Source: Rosenbergiella gaditana | GTDB taxonomy: Bacteria > Pseudomonadota > Gammaproteobacteria > Enterobacterales > Enterobacteriaceae | NCBI RefSeq assembly: GCF_018494065.1 | Contig: NZ_JABBFR010000002.1 | Span: 124,001-188,000, forward strand | Direction: 5' to 3' | Length of the DNA stretch: 64,000 nt | In this document: positions 13,371 through 24,434 of the stretch, in pieces | Layout of the letters: each line of letters starts with the position of its first letter | How positions within the stretch are numbered: position 1 is the stretch's first letter | Notes under the pieces: generated by a model | What the model was told of the DNA's origin: nothing | Seen by the model: the letters and a program-made list of their open reading frames with translations, nothing else | Databases searched by the model: none | Translations under genes and position numbers: made by a program

Positions 13371-14069
13371 TTATTTTTGCCCGTAATACGCCTGTTCACC
13401 ATGTTTGCGAAGATAATGTTTATCCAGCAATGTGGGTTGCATGGCGGATAATGTAGGCTGTAATTGCTGACTAAATAGCGCCATATAGGCAATCTCCTCC
13501 AGCACAATTGCCGTTTCGACGGCATGTGCCGGATCCCTTCCCCAGGTAAATGGCCCATGGGAATGGACCAGTATACCCGGCATCTCTTCAGGTTGATGCT
13601 GACAAGCTTGCAGAGTTTCAACGATAACAGCTCCGGTTTGCCACTCGTACTCATCGCGGATCTCCGCGTCATGCATCACTCGCGTACAGGGGATTTCGCC
13701 ATAGAAATAATCTGCGTGGGTCGTACCAAACGCTGGCAGGTTACGCCCCGCTTGCGCCCATATCGTGGCATGTCGCGAGTGCGTATGCACAATCCCACCC
13801 AGTTGCGGGTAAGCGCGATAAAGGTAACGGTGAGTAGGTAAATCGGAAGAAGGACGATAGCGTCCCTCCACCACTTCGCCACTCTCAAGATTTACCACCA
13901 CCATATCCTCTGCTGACAGGGTTTGATAATCGACGCCAGAGGGTTTAATCACTATCCATTGCCGACTCTCATCCACCCCGCTGACATTCCCCCAGGTCAA
14001 GGTAACAAGATTATGCTGTGGCAGCGCTAGGTTGGCAGCGTAAACCTGCTGCTTTAAGGCTTCAAGCAT
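13371..14069 (-). CDS. araD: L-ribulose-5-phosphate 4-epimerase
   Basis: AraD interconverts L-ribulose 5-phosphate and D-xylulose 5-phosphate, the last step feeding arabinose to the pentose phosphate pathway. The 232-aa class II aldolase-like protein has the zinc histidines in [12 protein letters not shown] and HSHGPF. The frame extends upstream to 14162, but the ATG at 14069 follows AAAGGAGG and gives the normal length. It lies 16 bp after araA. Confidence 0.97.
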   Translation of the reverse strand: MLEALKQQVYAANLALPQHNLVTLTWGNVSGVDESRQWIVIKPSGVDYQTLSAEDMVVVNLESGEVVEGRYRPSSDLPTHRYLYRAYPQLGGIVHTHSRHATIWAQAGRNLPAFGTTHADYFYGEIPCTRVMHDAEIRDEYEWQTGAVIVETLQACQHQPEEMPGILVHSHGPFTWGRDPAHAVETAIVLEEIAYMALFSQQLQPTLSAMQPTLLDKHYLRKHGEQAYYGQK

Positions 14070-14085
14070 AAGGCCTCCTTTTCTA

Positions 14086-15591
14086 TCACCGTTGAAAGCG
14101 GAAATACGCGTCGTTCCAGCGTAACTGATCGCGGAAACTGGCAAGAGTGGTATGATGATCAATCACCGCTAACTCAATGCCATATAAATCAGCCAAGCGA
14201 CGTGTATCGTCGATCGTCAATGCCTGACTAAATACCGTATGGTGTGCCCCCCCTGCAATCATCCAAGCCTCTGAGGCTGTGGGCAGATCGGGTTGGGCAC
14301 GCCATAACGCATTGGCTACCGGCAGCTTGGGTAAAGCGTGCGGCGTTTTAATCGCCTCAACCTGGTTAACCAACAGACGGAAACGGTCTCCCACGTCAAT
14401 CAGGCTGACATTGACCGCAGGTCCGGTTGCGGTCGCGAAGATAAGACGCGCCGGATCGGCCTTACCGCCAATACCTAAAGGTTGTACATCCAGAATCGGT
14501 TTATGCTCAGTCGCAATGGTTGGGCACACCTCAAGCATATGCGAGCCCAACACCAAGTCGTTACCCTCTTCAAAATGGTAAGTGTAATCCTCCATAAAAG
14601 AGGTGCCGCCTGGCAACCCTAAAGCTAACACTTTCATCATTCTGACTAACGCTGCCGTTTTCCAATCCCCTTCCCCAGCAAAGCCATAACCTTGCTGCAT
14701 CAACCGTTGCACCGCTAAGCCGGGTAGTTGCGCCAGACCATGTAAGTCTTCAAAGGTCGTGGTAAAAGCATGCGCCTCTCTCTCTTCGAGAAACTGTTTT
14801 ATCCCCAATTCGATGCGGGCTGCATCGAGCACATTTTGGCGTTTATCTCCGTGGAGTTGGGCCGCCGGGGTTAAGTGATACGTCGCTTCATATTCATCGA
14901 TCAAGGCATTAATCGCCCCTTGGCTTACCTGATTCACCACCGCGACCAGATCCCCGACTGCCCAGGTGTTGACTGAGTAGCCAAAACGGATTTGTGCCGC
15001 GACTTTATCCCCTTCTGTCACCGCAACTTCGCGCATATTATCGCCAAAACGTATGACTTTTAATGATTGGGTATCTTGCTTAACGATTACCGCCCGCATC
15101 CACTTGGCTAACCGCTGTTGCGTCGCTAACTGCTGCCAGTGGCCGGTGATCACCTGGTGCTCAAGCTGCATACGCGCGCCAATAAAACCAAACTCCCGCC
15201 CGCCATGCGCCGTTTGATTGAGATTCATAAAGTCCATATCGATCTCGCCCCAAGGTAAAGCGGCATTATATTGGGTATGTAGCTGTAATAACGGCTTGTG
15301 AAGGTCCACTAAGCCATTGATCCACATTTTCGCGGGTGAGAAGGTATGCAACCAGACAACGATCCCCGCACACTCAGTACGATAATTAGCTTCTCGCGCT
15401 AAGGCGGTGACTTCTTGAGGCGTGGTGACCAGAGGTTTCAAAACGAGAGGGCAAGGTAAGGTACCGGACTGATTAAGCGCCTCAACCACTTTTTTACCCT
15501 GTGCAACGACCTGTTTTAATGTCTCTTCGCCATAAAGATGTTGGCTACCTATCACAAACCAGATTTCGTACTGCTCAAAAATATTTTTCAT
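14086..15591 (-). CDS. araA: L-arabinose isomerase
   Basis: AraA converts L-arabinose to L-ribulose in a Mn-dependent reaction. The roughly 501-aa protein has the family blocks [41 protein letters not shown] and [12 protein letters not shown]. Two consecutive ATGs (15594, 15591) follow GGAG; the second has better spacing. It is the middle gene of araBAD, 12 bp after araB. Confidence 0.97.
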   Translation of the reverse strand: MKNIFEQYEIWFVIGSQHLYGEETLKQVVAQGKKVVEALNQSGTLPCPLVLKPLVTTPQEVTALAREANYRTECAGIVVWLHTFSPAKMWINGLVDLHKPLLQLHTQYNAALPWGEIDMDFMNLNQTAHGGREFGFIGARMQLEHQVITGHWQQLATQQRLAKWMRAVIVKQDTQSLKVIRFGDNMREVAVTEGDKVAAQIRFGYSVNTWAVGDLVAVVNQVSQGAINALIDEYEATYHLTPAAQLHGDKRQNVLDAARIELGIKQFLEEREAHAFTTTFEDLHGLAQLPGLAVQRLMQQGYGFAGEGDWKTAALVRMMKVLALGLPGGTSFMEDYTYHFEEGNDLVLGSHMLEVCPTIATEHKPILDVQPLGIGGKADPARLIFATATGPAVNVSLIDVGDRFRLLVNQVEAIKTPHALPKLPVANALWRAQPDLPTASEAWMIAGGAHHTVFSQALTIDDTRRLADLYGIELAVIDHHTTLASFRDQLRWNDAYFRFQR

Positions 15592-15603
15592 CATCGTCTC
15601 CTG

Positions 15604-17283
15604 CTACGCTGCATCATGTTTGGGGGTATTACGATAGTGTGGCTCTACGCACTCTGCCCACTGGCGGTAGCGCTGAAAAAGAAGCTGATAAGCCTCGACT
15701 TGGGCAGGCTGCGGCGAGAGCGTTTTTTCAATGCCACTCGCCATCACTTTTTGCGCGCTAGCGATATCCGGGTAAAAACCAGCCGCAACCGCTCCAAAGA
15801 TCGCAGCGCCTAAGGCACAACATTGTTCAGATTCGACTATCTGTAACGGGCGATTTAACACATCGCAGCAGACCTGCATAATTGCCGGATTTTTTCGGGC
15901 GATACCGCCCAGTGCCATTACGTGGTCGATAGCCACGCCTTGATCGATAAAGCAGTCCATAATGGCGCGCGCACCAAAGGCCGTTGCGGCAATCAGCCCC
16001 CCAAATAGTGCCGGTGCATCAGTCGCCAACGTTAAGCCAGTAATCACTCCTTTTAAGCGTTGATTGGCGATGGGGGTGCGTCGACCATTAAACCAATCAA
16101 TAATGATGGGTAAATGCTCAAGCTTCGGATCTTGCTGCCACGCCTCAGTGAGGTCGCTGAGTAAGCGCTGCTCATAGTGTTTAATGTCTGGCACTAGAGC
16201 TGGCTGTTGGACGGCCAATTGCTGCAGGGGCCAGCGCAATACGCGCTCAAACCACGCATAAATATCGCCAAAGGCTGATTGGCCTGCCTCTAACCCGATC
16301 AATTCAGGTACCACACTTCCTGAAACCTGACCGCAAATCCCCTGAATCGTTTTCTCACCAAGTTGCGAAGGCTCAATTGTGACAATGTCACATGTTGAGG
16401 TACCTATGACTTTGACAAGCGTATTAGGCTTGGCTCCTGCCCCGACGGCTCCCATATGGCAATCGAATGCCCCGCCACTGATCACCACTTGCGTGGACAA
16501 TCCCAGCCTTTCTGCCCATTCCGCGCTCAGCATGCCGACCGCTTGCTCAGCCGTAGCGGTGCCATGATAGAGTGGAAATTGAAGATGTTGAGATAATGTG
16601 GGTTCGATTGCCTCGAAGAACTGTTGTGGCGGTAATCCCTGCCAATCGTTATGCCATAACGCTTTATGGCCTGCACTGCAGCGGCCCCTTACCAATTTTT
16701 CGGGGGTTAATTGGTTTGTTAACAGTCCAGGGATCCAGTCGCACAGTTCCACCCACGATGCCGCGTGCTGTGCGACCTGTGGATCGTGGCGCGTAATATG
16801 GATAATTTTGGCCCAAAACCACTCGCTAGAGTAAACGCCCCCGGTGTACGCGGTATAGTCCACCGCCCCCGCAGCCTGACACTGCGCGGTGATCTCTTCG
16901 GCTTCTTGCACCGCGGTATGATCTTTCCAGAGCAAGAACATCGCGTTGGGGTTATTCGCGAACTCAGACCGTAAAGCCAGAACCTGGCCACTGGTATCGA
17001 TCGGTGCCGGTGTCGAGCCGGTGCTATCGACTCCTATGCTGATAACGCTTTGCCGTTGAGCGGGTGTCAACTGCTGCAAAGTGTCAATTATCGCCTGCTG
17101 TAACGACTCAATGTAGTCGTTGGGATGATGACGAAATTGTCCATGTTCAGGTTGGCAATAGTGGCCTTGCTGCCAGCGTGAATAATAGGCAATGCCACTC
17201 GCGACTTCTGCGCCATTCTCACAATCTACTGCCAACGCCCGTACTGAATCACTCCCAAAATCAAGACCTAAGCTTATAGGCAT
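15604..17283 (-). CDS. araB: L-ribulokinase
   Basis: AraB phosphorylates L-ribulose. The 559-aa FGGY-family kinase shows the N-terminal phosphate-binding motif [15 protein letters not shown], the ATP-site motif [12 protein letters not shown] and [16 protein letters not shown] near the C-terminus. Its RBS (AAAGGGGAG) is good. It is the first gene of araBAD, divergent from araC. Confidence 0.97.
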   Translation of the reverse strand: MPISLGLDFGSDSVRALAVDCENGAEVASGIAYYSRWQQGHYCQPEHGQFRHHPNDYIESLQQAIIDTLQQLTPAQRQSVISIGVDSTGSTPAPIDTSGQVLALRSEFANNPNAMFLLWKDHTAVQEAEEITAQCQAAGAVDYTAYTGGVYSSEWFWAKIIHITRHDPQVAQHAASWVELCDWIPGLLTNQLTPEKLVRGRCSAGHKALWHNDWQGLPPQQFFEAIEPTLSQHLQFPLYHGTATAEQAVGMLSAEWAERLGLSTQVVISGGAFDCHMGAVGAGAKPNTLVKVIGTSTCDIVTIEPSQLGEKTIQGICGQVSGSVVPELIGLEAGQSAFGDIYAWFERVLRWPLQQLAVQQPALVPDIKHYEQRLLSDLTEAWQQDPKLEHLPIIIDWFNGRRTPIANQRLKGVITGLTLATDAPALFGGLIAATAFGARAIMDCFIDQGVAIDHVMALGGIARKNPAIMQVCCDVLNRPLQIVESEQCCALGAAIFGAVAAGFYPDIASAQKVMASGIEKTLSPQPAQVEAYQLLFQRYRQWAECVEPHYRNTPKHDAA

Positions 17284-17342
17284 GATCGGCTCCCCTTTTG
17301 CTAAATTCTTTATTCACCTTAAGGTACACCGAGTACCAGGAG

Positions 17343-17380
17343 TAAGGGCTTGGATGCTGAGGATATGGAGAAAAACGCTA
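17343..17380 (-). promoter_or_regulatory. AraC half-sites I1 and I2 before araBAD
   Basis: On the minus strand, TAGCGTTTTTCTCCATA (17364-17380) matches E. coli araI1 (TAGCATTTTTATCCATA) at 15 of 17 positions. Four bases later, CAGCATCCAAGCCCTTA (17343-17359) occupies the place of I2 and keeps its AGC/CC pattern. A lone TGTGA (17394-17398) upstream could be half a CRP site. This supports arabinose-dependent activation of araBAD. Confidence 0.8.
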
Positions 17381-17513
17381 TCACCCGACGAAATGTGACG
17401 AAGTCCTAATTTTTGCTAAGAGGCATACCACCTTCTCGGTAAACCTTTCTACTATGCGATAACCCTGATGCAAAAAGATTATTGGTACCCGCCCTATTTA
17501 TGGCTAAGGATTA

Positions 17514-18440
17514 ATGATGTTACGGACACTTTCCCACCGTCACACAGCGGAACCCCAGCTCGATCCACTGTTGCCGGGTTATTCGTTTAATACCCATCTC
17601 GTTGCTGGGCTTACACCGATTGATAAAGAGAGTTATCTGGATTTTTTTATCCACCGTCCTGAAGGAATGAAAGGCTACATCATCAATTACACCTTGAAGG
17701 GTGAAGGGATCATCTTAGAAGGAAACACGTCTCACCCTTGTCGAGCGGGCGATCTGTGGCTGTTTTCGCCTGAGGCGGTCCATCATTATGGACGTCACCC
17801 TGATGCCGCCTGCTGGCACCATCAATGGGTCTATTTTCGACCGAGAGCCTATTGGCGAGAATGGCTTAAATGGCCATCATTAATGGCACACACTGGCTTC
17901 TATCGCCCGCAAGAGGAAGACGGAGAGATTTATAGCACCCTTTTTGCACAAATCATTGAAACAGTAAGTCTTGGTGGACTCTATTCTGAAATGCTCGCGA
18001 TGAATCTCTTGGAGCAATTATTAATCCGCCGCCAACAATCCGTGACCGACCCGCTGCAGCGACAACTGGACCCTCGCATTCATGCCGCTTGCCAATATAT
18101 GAATGAGCACCTGAGCGATAATCAGTTGGAAATTAGCGATGTCGCCGAGAGTGTCTGCTTATCCGCGTCACGCTTATCACATCTTTTTCGTCAGCATTTA
18201 GGCGTGAGTGTCTTAAAATGGCGGGAGGACCAACGTATTAATCAAGCAAAACTATTGCTGAGCACCAGTCAATTGTCCATTGCCGCGATTGGCAGCAGTG
18301 TAGGATTTGATGACCAGCTTTATTTTTCACGGGTATTTCGTAAATGTACCGGTAGCAGTCCCAGCGAGTTTCGAGTGAACCGTAGCCACCAACTGTTAAG
18401 CAAAGAAGAAGGCCAGCGCTCATTACGCTGGCCATCCTAA
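17514..18440 (+). CDS. araC: Arabinose operon regulator AraC
   Basis: AraC represses or activates the ara promoters depending on arabinose. The N-terminal cupin domain ([41 protein letters not shown]) and the C-terminal double helix-turn-helix ([39 protein letters not shown]) align well with E. coli AraC. The 308-aa frame begins about 12 residues earlier than E. coli AraC, so the start is uncertain. Confidence 0.96.
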   Translation: MMLRTLSHRHTAEPQLDPLLPGYSFNTHLVAGLTPIDKESYLDFFIHRPEGMKGYIINYTLKGEGIILEGNTSHPCRAGDLWLFSPEAVHHYGRHPDAACWHHQWVYFRPRAYWREWLKWPSLMAHTGFYRPQEEDGEIYSTLFAQIIETVSLGGLYSEMLAMNLLEQLLIRRQQSVTDPLQRQLDPRIHAACQYMNEHLSDNQLEISDVAESVCLSASRLSHLFRQHLGVSVLKWREDQRINQAKLLLSTSQLSIAAIGSSVGFDDQLYFSRVFRKCTGSSPSEFRVNRSHQLLSKEEGQRSLRWPS

Positions 18441-18441
18441 G

Positions 18442-19848
18442 TTAGACCCCGATATTTCGTAGCTTTTCGCCACGCATCAAGCGTCGCTCGATAAATTCTA
18501 GCGTAACATTCTTGGTTTCAGGGATGAGCCAAAGGGTGATAACGATAAAGGCAATATTCATTATCGTGTATAGCCAGAAGGTCCCTGCGGCACCAATGGC
18601 GTCAAGTAAGGTTAAGAACGTTGCACCGATAATCATATTGGCGACCCAATTGGTGGTGGTAGAACAGGTTACACCAAAATCACGACATTTTAGCGGTTGA
18701 ATTTCGGAGCAGAGGATCCAGACAACTGGTGCGGCGCTCATCGCGTAGCCTGCAATACATAACATGGTCATGCCGACAGAAAGCCAAGGTAACAGCGGTG
18801 ACGCATGACCTTGCTCGAATAATTTTAAGCAATAGCCCAAGACAAAGGTACCAAGTGACATCACACAAAAGCCAATGATCAGTGCCGGTTTACGCCCTGC
18901 CTTATCCACCATAAAAATCGCAATAAAAGTGGCGAACATAAAGGTCAGACCGACCACTAAGGTCGCGATCATCTGTTGTTCAGTGGTCGTGAATCCCGCC
19001 ATTTTAAAAATACGCGGCGCATAATACATAATGATATTCATCCCAGTAAATTGCTGCATCGCTTGCAACAACATACCAAGGAACACCACGCGGCGAACAT
19101 TACGGTTTGCCAGAAATAAGCGCCACCCCCCTTGTTTAATACGTAAGCTTTCCCGAATTTCATCCAATTCATGACGCGCTTGTTCGGAACTGTCGCGTAA
19201 CAACCGCAGCACTTTTTCTGCTTCGATATCTCTGCCTTTTTCCGCCAACCAGCGAGGGCTATTGGGTAAGAAGACCACCATACCAATTAACGCGATCGCC
19301 GGAAACGCTAGCACCCCCAGCATCATCCGCCAGTTCCCTGAATAGCTAAAGGCCGTATCGGAAACAAAGGCGATAACAATCCCGAATGTGACCATTAACT
19401 GATACATGCTGATCATCTTTCCACGCACATTCTCGCTGGCCATCTCCGATAAGTAGAGCGGCGCAGTGTAGGAGGCGATGCCGACAGCAATCCCTAATAG
19501 CACACGGGCGACCAGTAACAATTCTATATTGGGCGCTAGCGCAGAGCCTATTGACCCTACGGCAAACAGTACGCCACCGATTAACAAGCTATATTTACGA
19601 CCAAGATGGAAAGATAACCAGCCATTACCCAGTGCACCAATCGCCGCACCCAGCATCATGCTGCTGACAACCCATTCCTGTAATCGATTACTGAGCGTGA
19701 AGTGGTCGGCAATAAACGGTAGCGCGCCAGCGATCACCCCGATATCCAGTCCAAAAAGTAAGCCAGCCACTGCGGCCGCCACAGAAACAAACAGGGTCAT
19801 TCGACGTGTCTCCTGCCCCTCTTTTTTATCAGTCTGAGCGATATTCAT
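18442..19848 (-). CDS. araE: Arabinose-proton symporter AraE
   Basis: A 468-aa, 12-helix major facilitator of the sugar porter family. It has [17 protein letters not shown], the duplicated GRK/GRR-type loop motifs, [30 protein letters not shown] and PETKNVTLE, and resembles E. coli AraE along the whole length. It ends 1 bp from the convergent araC stop, so transport, regulation and catabolism are in one block, unlike E. coli K-12 where araE is elsewhere. Confidence 0.95.
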   Translation of the reverse strand: MNIAQTDKKEGQETRRMTLFVSVAAAVAGLLFGLDIGVIAGALPFIADHFTLSNRLQEWVVSSMMLGAAIGALGNGWLSFHLGRKYSLLIGGVLFAVGSIGSALAPNIELLLVARVLLGIAVGIASYTAPLYLSEMASENVRGKMISMYQLMVTFGIVIAFVSDTAFSYSGNWRMMLGVLAFPAIALIGMVVFLPNSPRWLAEKGRDIEAEKVLRLLRDSSEQARHELDEIRESLRIKQGGWRLFLANRNVRRVVFLGMLLQAMQQFTGMNIIMYYAPRIFKMAGFTTTEQQMIATLVVGLTFMFATFIAIFMVDKAGRKPALIIGFCVMSLGTFVLGYCLKLFEQGHASPLLPWLSVGMTMLCIAGYAMSAAPVVWILCSEIQPLKCRDFGVTCSTTTNWVANMIIGATFLTLLDAIGAAGTFWLYTIMNIAFIVITLWLIPETKNVTLEFIERRLMRGEKLRNIGV

Positions 19849-19930
19849 TATTTTTGCCTATAGCGGTTATGAAAACGTCTTCACATTAAGCCAATCTGCA
19901 GCGGCTGATCAGAGCGAAAAACTGCGAAGA

Positions 19931-19947
19931 TATGGACAAAACAGCTG
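19931..19947 (-). promoter_or_regulatory. AraC half-site before araE
   Basis: The minus strand reads CAGCTGTTTTGTCCATA, which keeps the AGC and TCCATA ends of the araI1 half-site. It lies about 80 bp upstream of araE and supports AraC control of this gene. Confidence 0.65.
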
Positions 19948-20079
19948 TCACTAAACGTTTTGTGATCTCCCTTGGATATTGGCAGAACACGCAAAGATAT
20001 AGGATTACGCGCACTGACTAATTGCTGTGCCCAGTTTGGCTTTTTGGTAGACTACCGGCAAGCATAAAAAGGGGATGAT

Positions 20080-21093
20080 ATGGCTTCACTTAAAGACGTT
20101 GCTCAGTTGGCGGGAGTATCAATGATGACGGTCTCCCGGGTGATCAACAATGCCCCGCGTGTCACGGTAGCAACCCGTCAGCGAGTGGAGGAGGCCATCA
20201 AGCAGCTCCACTATGTGCCCGACCTGTCGGCTCAAAAAATTCGCGGACAGGCCAATAAGCCCCGTACCCTTGCCGTACTGGCTGAAGATACTGCCACCAC
20301 CCCTTTCTCTGTTGATCTATTGTTAGCCATCGAGCACACCGCGCAGCGGCTCGGTTGGAACAGCTTTATCATTAATGTTTCTGCGGTGGGTGACAAACAA
20401 CGCGCCGCCCGCGAGGTGTTGGCACACCGGCCTGATGGCATTATCTACACCACTATGGGACTCCGGAAAATCCAGCTCCCCGAGGCATTACTTGGGCTGC
20501 CAGTGGTATTAGCCAATTGTGTATCGGATGATACTCATCTCGCCAGTTATATTCCTGATGATTACCATGCGCAGTATCAAGCCACTCAATATTTGCTAGC
20601 ACGTGGCTATCAACGCCCTCTCTGTTATTGGTTACCGGAAAACGAGCTTGCGCCGACGGCCAGGCGGCTAGGCTTCGAGCAGGCATGGCGTGATGCCGGT
20701 AAAAGCTTCGATCAGGTGACTCAACGCCATATGCCTAAAGGAGATGAGGGATATTTACAGTTGGCTGATGTGCTGGCGACGCATATCACGCCCCCTTCAC
20801 TCGCATACGATGTACTAATTTGTGGCAATGATCGGGCCGCATTCGTGGCTTACCAGCAACTGCTGGCAATGGGAGTCAAGATCCCGCAAGATATCGCGGT
20901 GATCGGTTTCGATAATCTAGTGGGAGTCGGTCACTTGTTTTTACCAGGATTAACCACCTTACAGTTGCCCCATTACCAAATTGGCGAGCAGGCGGCTCGC
21001 CATCTTATTGAACAGTGGGACAAACCTGGCGTTCATTCGCTGGCCTGCCCTCTGTTAGAACGTCACTCTATCGCCGACCGTAACGGCCAGTAG
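20080..21093 (+). CDS. cscR: Sucrose operon repressor CscR (LacI family)
   Basis: A 337-aa LacI-type repressor with an N-terminal helix-turn-helix (SLKDVAQLAGVSMMTVSRVI) and hinge, followed by a periplasmic-binding-protein-like effector domain (LICGNDRAAF, VIGFDNLVGVGHLF). It aligns with E. coli CscR throughout. Its 3' end overlaps the convergent cscA by 31 bp. The likely operators are the two palindromes in the cscA-cscB gap. Confidence 0.93.
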   Translation: MASLKDVAQLAGVSMMTVSRVINNAPRVTVATRQRVEEAIKQLHYVPDLSAQKIRGQANKPRTLAVLAEDTATTPFSVDLLLAIEHTAQRLGWNSFIINVSAVGDKQRAAREVLAHRPDGIIYTTMGLRKIQLPEALLGLPVVLANCVSDDTHLASYIPDDYHAQYQATQYLLARGYQRPLCYWLPENELAPTARRLGFEQAWRDAGKSFDQVTQRHMPKGDEGYLQLADVLATHITPPSLAYDVLICGNDRAAFVAYQQLLAMGVKIPQDIAVIGFDNLVGVGHLFLPGLTTLQLPHYQIGEQAARHLIEQWDKPGVHSLACPLLERHSIADRNGQ

Positions 21094-22502
21094 TGCAGCG
21101 TATCAACTGCCACGTCTCCGCCTTGACTAAACAGCTTAAGCTGGCGGTCACCCCCGGTGGGGTAAATCCGGCTACTAAGGACCGCTTCACCGTCATTGAT
21201 AAAAACCTCGACCGATGAACGATCTATATAGATCTGCCACTGCATCGCGGTGGCGTCGCTTATCTCGACGCGGCGTGAGTCCGCTAACCCCTCTGTCGAA
21301 TAATCACGTGTCAGTGATAAACTCCGGTTCGCAACTTGGTAACGCAGGGTGAGGCCCTGACCTAATTTCAGACCAAAGGCCGTAGCGCTAACTCGCTGGA
21401 GATCCCAATGAATACTCAATTCTGTAGCCTCTACCGACTCTTGAAGTAACTTTTCCTCGATAAGTAACTGAGGTGGCCAGTTGCTACCCTCGCCGCGTAA
21501 ATTCTGTAGTTCGCGAATTGGACGCTGCCGCAGTTGCCCCTTTTCTTCCGTCAACTCACGCGGTAGCGTAAAACACCCACACCATCCCTCGCTCTTAGTC
21601 GGCATTGGTGACTCCCACATATCCATCCACGCTATAGCGATACGGCGGCCATCTGCGGCGGCGAAACTTTGCGGTGCATAAAAATCGTGGCCATGATCCA
21701 GCTCTTTAAAGACTTGCTGATCGGTGAAGTCACTTCCCGCAGACCAGTGACCGGCGATAATGCCACTTTGGAAAAGATTCGCAAATCTATCGCCTTGCGC
21801 GGCGATACCCTGTGGAGAGCACAGCAGATAATGGTGTTGTCCTAATTTAAAGAAATCCGGACACTCCCACATATAGCCTTCGCCGACTTTAGCTTGCGCG
21901 AGCACTCGGTCAAAGCGCCATGAGGTTAAGGATTCACCGCGATAGAGCAATACTTGCCCCCGTTGTTGCGGGTCGCGGGCACCAATCACCATCCACCAGC
22001 TTCCTGCCTCATGCCACACCTTCGGATCGCGAAAATGCATAATGCCTGCTGGGGGCTGTAAAATGACGCCTTGTTTAGTAAAGGTAATGCCATCTTGGCT
22101 GGTGGCTAAACACTGAACCTCACAGATTTGACTGTCATCTCCGACTTCGCCCAACCAACGATGACCGGTATAAATCAGCGCTAATTGACCGTTGTCGACC
22201 ACCGCACTGCCAGAGAAACAGCCATCGCGATCCGCTTCGCTGTCTGGGGCTAAGGCTATCGGCTGATGATGCCATTGCACCATATCATCGCTGGTGGCAT
22301 GGCCCCAGTGCATCGGCCCCCACTCCACACTAAAGGGGTGGTGTTGATAGAAAGCATGATAACGTCCGTTGAAATAGACCAGTCCATTAGGGTCATTCAT
22401 CCATCCGGCACGAGGGGCAAGGTGAAAATGGGGGTAGTACTGATTGCCGCGCAGAGGATATCGCGCGTTTAACGCCTGTTGGCCCTGTTCTAACGTATTC
22501 AT
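21063..22502 (-). CDS. cscA: Sucrose-6-phosphate/sucrose hydrolase (GH32 invertase)
   Basis: A cytoplasmic, 479-aa glycoside hydrolase family 32 enzyme without signal peptide. The catalytic triad motifs are visible: WMNDPNG (nucleophile Asp), FRDPKVW and WECPDFF (acid/base Glu), followed by a C-terminal β-sandwich (IDRSSVEVFINDGEAVLSSR). With the CscB-type permease it would split unmodified sucrose into glucose and fructose. Confidence 0.94.
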   Translation of the reverse strand: MNTLEQGQQALNARYPLRGNQYYPHFHLAPRAGWMNDPNGLVYFNGRYHAFYQHHPFSVEWGPMHWGHATSDDMVQWHHQPIALAPDSEADRDGCFSGSAVVDNGQLALIYTGHRWLGEVGDDSQICEVQCLATSQDGITFTKQGVILQPPAGIMHFRDPKVWHEAGSWWMVIGARDPQQRGQVLLYRGESLTSWRFDRVLAQAKVGEGYMWECPDFFKLGQHHYLLCSPQGIAAQGDRFANLFQSGIIAGHWSAGSDFTDQQVFKELDHGHDFYAPQSFAAADGRRIAIAWMDMWESPMPTKSEGWCGCFTLPRELTEEKGQLRQRPIRELQNLRGEGSNWPPQLLIEEKLLQESVEATELSIHWDLQRVSATAFGLKLGQGLTLRYQVANRSLSLTRDYSTEGLADSRRVEISDATAMQWQIYIDRSSVEVFINDGEAVLSSRIYPTGGDRQLKLFSQGGDVAVDTLHYWPLRSAIE

Positions 22503-22532
22503 AGCAAGCTCCCAAACTGAATTACTGCCATT

Positions 22533-22544
22533 GTTAACGTTAAC
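22533..22544. promoter_or_regulatory. CscR operator O1 (palindrome)
   Basis: GTTAACGTTAAC, a perfect 12-bp palindrome 31 bp upstream of cscA. An identical copy is at 22597-22608. LacI-family repressors bind such paired palindromes; assignment to CscR is by context. Confidence 0.8.
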
Positions 22545-22577
22545 CTGCCGTACTGCAAAGAGATCATCATCTTAAAA

Positions 22578-22593
22578 TGTGCGTCAAGTCACA
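22578..22593. promoter_or_regulatory. CRP-cAMP site between cscA and cscB
   Basis: TGTGC-N6-TCACA differs from the CRP consensus TGTGA-N6-TCACA at one core base. It lies between the two operators and 3 bp from the second, suggesting glucose-sensitive activation of one or both divergent promoters. Confidence 0.7.
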
Positions 22594-22596
22594 TAT

Positions 22597-22608
22597 GTTA
22601 ACGTTAAC
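22597..22608. promoter_or_regulatory. CscR operator O2 (palindrome)
   Basis: A second perfect GTTAACGTTAAC copy, centred 64 bp from the first and about 100 bp upstream of cscB. The pair could support repression loops over the divergent promoters. Confidence 0.8.
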
Positions 22609-22710
22609 CAAGGATAAGTGTGATAAAGATTACGCTTTCACACTCGGCATATTCTCAAAGCGTCAAAACAGCGTATCACTGTCCCTAATCGACGCATTCG
22701 GGAGACTATG

Positions 22711-23946
22711 ATGTTGCTTTCAATCCCTTTTAAAAATCCTAATTACCGCATTGCCTCGGGCTATTCTGCCCTTTTTTTCATTTGCTGGTCGCTATGGTGG
22801 TCGTTATATGCCATCTGGTTGAAGCAGCGTATCGGCCTTACCGGCGCGGAGCTGGGAATGCTGTATGCCCTGAATCAAACCACCAGTATCGTCTTTATGC
22901 TCGGTTACGGCGTGATACAAGATAAGTTGGGTTTACAAAAAAACCTGATGTGGGTGATCAGCGCAGCACTGGTGTTAACAGGCCCCTTTATGACCTTTAT
23001 CTACCAACCTTTATTGCTCAATTCATTCTACGTTGGGGCAATCATTGGTGCGCTATTTCTCGGTGTAGGTTACTTAGCGGGCTTTGGATTAGTGGAAGCG
23101 TTCTCTGAAAAGATCAGCCGTCATTTCCATTTTGAATACGGTACGGCAAGGTCATGGGGCTCATTAGGTTACGCCCTAGGCGCGTTCGTGGCGGGGGTCC
23201 TGTTTAGTATTGATCCTAACCTTAACTTTTGGCTCGTCTCGCTGTTCGGCGTGGGGTTCGCTTATCTGAATTATCGTTTTACCCCGCCCAAGCAGGTGAT
23301 CCAGCAACAGAAAACCCTCACTCGCCAAGATTTTACTGCCGTACTTAACGACAAACATTTTTGGCTGTTCGTCATATTCGTTATCGGTACATGGTCTTTT
23401 TATAATATTTTTGACCAACAGCTTTTCCCGATTTTTTATACCCAGCTCTTTAGCTCTGCGACCTTTGGGGCAAAAGTTTATAGTTACCTGAACGCATCAC
23501 AGGTGATCCTTGAAGCCCTCTTTATGGCGGTCACCCCGATACTGGTCAACCGACTTGGCGCCAAAAATGCGTTGTTATTGGGCGTGATGATTATGGCGAT
23601 TAGGATTTTTTCATGCGCGGTCAGCGTCAATCCTTATCTGATTTCTGCGGTAAAACTGCTGCATGCTCTAGAAGTACCGCTATGTGTGATTGCGGTATTT
23701 AAATACAGCACGCTCTACTTCGATAAACGCCTCTCATCAACGATTTTTCTGATCGGCTTTCAAGTGGCCAGTTCGATCGGCGTAGTGGTGATCTCTTTTC
23801 CGCTCGGTGCGTTACACGACCAGTATGGTTACCAACACCTGTTTTGGATCATCTCTGCAATAGTCAGTGTCATGCTGCTGTTTGGAGGGATTTTTTTAGG
23901 GAGACGCAAGTTGCCGCCGCTGAGGGAAAAAAAGGTGACACTGTAA
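22711..23946 (+). CDS. cscB: Sucrose permease CscB (LacY family)
   Basis: A roughly 411-aa, 12-helix proton-sugar symporter of the oligosaccharide symporter family, collinear with E. coli CscB (FFICWSLWWSLYAIWLKQ, FHFEYGTARSWGSLGYALGA, WSFYNIFDQQLFP, SSTIFLIGFQVASS). The second of two ATGs (22708, 22711) fits the GGGAG spacing and the family N-terminus. Divergent from cscA. Confidence 0.94.
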   Translation: MLLSIPFKNPNYRIASGYSALFFICWSLWWSLYAIWLKQRIGLTGAELGMLYALNQTTSIVFMLGYGVIQDKLGLQKNLMWVISAALVLTGPFMTFIYQPLLLNSFYVGAIIGALFLGVGYLAGFGLVEAFSEKISRHFHFEYGTARSWGSLGYALGAFVAGVLFSIDPNLNFWLVSLFGVGFAYLNYRFTPPKQVIQQQKTLTRQDFTAVLNDKHFWLFVIFVIGTWSFYNIFDQQLFPIFYTQLFSSATFGAKVYSYLNASQVILEALFMAVTPILVNRLGAKNALLLGVMIMAIRIFSCAVSVNPYLISAVKLLHALEVPLCVIAVFKYSTLYFDKRLSSTIFLIGFQVASSIGVVVISFPLGALHDQYGYQHLFWIISAIVSVMLLFGGIFLGRRKLPPLREKKVTL

Positions 23947-23992
23947 CATTAATCACCCCATCGCCATGACGACTTTGGGGTGGAATTCACTG

Positions 23993-24334
23993 TTAGCTGT
24001 TCTTTTTCACAAACTCAGACTTCAATTTCATCGGTCCAAAGCCGTCGATTTTACAATCGATATTGTGATCGCCCTCGACCAAACGAATACTTTTTACTTT
24101 TGTGCCAATTTTAAGGGGCGTTGAGCTACCTTTAACTTTTAAGTCTTTGATCACGGTCACCGCATCACCATCACTGAGTAGATTGCCATTGGCATCGCGG
24201 ACGATTAACGCCCCTTCATCACCTTGTGATGCACTGATAGACCACTCGTGACCACATTCCGGGCAATTCAACGTCTCATCATTTTCCCAGGTAAAACTAG
24301 ATTGGCACTGGGGGCAAGGAGGAAGTGCTTGCAT
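23993..24334 (-). CDS. yjdM: PhnA/YjdM family zinc-ribbon protein
   Basis: A 113-aa protein with an N-terminal zinc ribbon (CPQC ... CPEC) and the conserved C-terminal PhnA domain ([35 protein letters not shown]). Despite the name it is not a phosphonoacetate hydrolase; function unclear. An upstream in-frame ATG contains the GAGG ribosome site of the chosen start, so the shorter form is preferred. It separates cscB from cscK. Confidence 0.9.
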   Translation of the reverse strand: MQALPPCPQCQSSFTWENDETLNCPECGHEWSISASQGDEGALIVRDANGNLLSDGDAVTVIKDLKVKGSSTPLKIGTKVKSIRLVEGDHNIDCKIDGFGPMKLKSEFVKKNS

Positions 24335-24349
24335 AAAAAACCTCATTCT

Positions 24350-24386
24350 AAAAAAATAAAAACCCTATACTTTGTAGGTATAGGGT
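24350..24386 (-). terminator. Terminator of cscK
   Basis: A 9-bp perfect stem (ACCCTATAC/GTATAGGGT, 7-nt loop) is followed on the minus strand by a T-rich tract. It lies just past the cscK stop codon. Confidence 0.85.
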
Positions 24387-24434
24387 AACTGTTTTTCATC
24401 ACAAACACATTAAAATAAACGACGAGACCGTCGC

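Noticed and set aside
19960..19985. CRP site upstream of araE
   Set aside because: A TGTGA half-site is present (TTTTGTGATCT), but no matching TCACA half lies at six-base spacing, so it is not called.
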